This document shows positions 23,758 through 23,869 of a DNA stretch of 23,869 bases, piece after piece. Each line of letters starts with the position of its first letter. Positions within the stretch are counted from its first letter, which is position 1. A program made the position numbers and the translations under genes. Origin of the DNA: a virus. The stretch spans positions 1 to 23,869 of IMG/VR virus record IMGVR_UViG_3300025674_004606; one strand, given 5' to 3'. The notes beneath the pieces were generated by a model. The model was not told where the DNA came from. It searched no databases and worked only from the letters and a program-made list of their open reading frames with translations.

Positions 23758-23869
23758 AATTCCCCCACTCTGAGAGAACCTTGACGATGGCGTTGAAACC
23801 ATTGTTTGTCTGCGGGTGGTACTTGAATGCTGCAACATCACCAAGCACCTGCAACAAATCCTGAAATCC
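23750..23869 (-). CDS. C-terminal end of an upstream gene (39 codons visible)
   Basis: From the right edge inward, the minus strand reads in one frame GFQDLLQVLGDVAAFKYHPQ, continuing TNNGFNAIVKVLSEWGNCE and then TAG at 23750-23752. The composition is that of a folded soluble protein, with no membrane segment. The next gene starts inside this gene's last codons. The visible 39 residues are not enough to assign a family; it is not recognisably the end of a large terminase. Confidence 0.6.
   Translation of the reverse strand, partial: GFQDLLQVLGDVAAFKYHPQTNNGFNAIVKVLSEWGNCE

Noticed and set aside
23758-23844. N-terminal extension of the 148-residue membrane protein to 23844
   Set aside because: These bases are better explained as the coding end of the upstream gene in another frame, and the extension would bury the signal-like stretch.
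1-23869. tRNA genes, CRISPR arrays, insertion sequences or attachment sites
   Set aside because: No cloverleaf, regularly spaced repeats, transposase or integrase signal was seen; almost every base is in a phage structural gene.

Overview
The window is the structural (head, neck, tail) part of a tailed-phage genome, probably podovirus-like: portal, scaffold, major coat, decoration protein, head-tail adaptor, large tail-hub/nozzle protein, fibre-like protein and internal-virion-type proteins occur in a row, and no tape-measure, sheath or long-tail-tube gene is present. No host genes, integrase, tRNA, rRNA, CRISPR or insertion sequence is visible, and no replication or large-terminase gene lies inside the window. 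The host cannot be named; the overall gene style resembles environmental (marine-type) podoviruses, which is an inference.

Nearly everything is on the minus strand, so the transcription order runs from the right edge to the left edge. Right edge (23.87-23.2 kb): the tail of an unidentified gene, a small polytopic membrane protein with a lipoprotein-like N-terminus, and a 57-residue single-TM protein. One plus-strand gene (23054-23371, ribbon-helix-helix-like regulator) runs against this and overlaps the 57-residue gene tail to tail. Next (23.02-20.2 kb): an unknown 205-residue protein with a PCPFAK motif, a possible tiny basic protein in another frame, a DUF5681-type protein (small-terminase position) and the portal. 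Then (20.2-17.2 kb): a small conserved-type protein, scaffold, major capsid and a decoration protein, closed by a terminator-like GC-rich hairpin. Then (17.15-9.7 kb): adaptor with a fused C-terminal chitin-binding-type module, fibre-like protein, 814-residue tail hub/nozzle protein and three probable internal/ejection proteins.

The remaining 9.7 kb at the left is one uninterrupted reading frame of at least 3,242 codons, still open at the left edge. It is a giant 'polyvalent' protein: an acidic Pro/Glu-rich head, an HENVH zincin-like site, an HDVFGH histidine module, a possible helix-hairpin-helix module, a ParB-like GRHR module, an ADP-ribosyltransferase-like module, and a C-terminal YARHAQERN / LPD38 / PLxRFG-like region. 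Such proteins are thought to enter the host with the phage DNA and act against host defences or physiology at the start of infection.

The genes are packed with almost no spacing. TAATG, ATGA and TTGA stop-start overlaps are common and several starts are GTG or TTG, pointing to translational coupling along a long late operon. There is no stretch of 300 bases without a gene. The palindrome GCCGGC is strikingly frequent throughout (47 by hand count).
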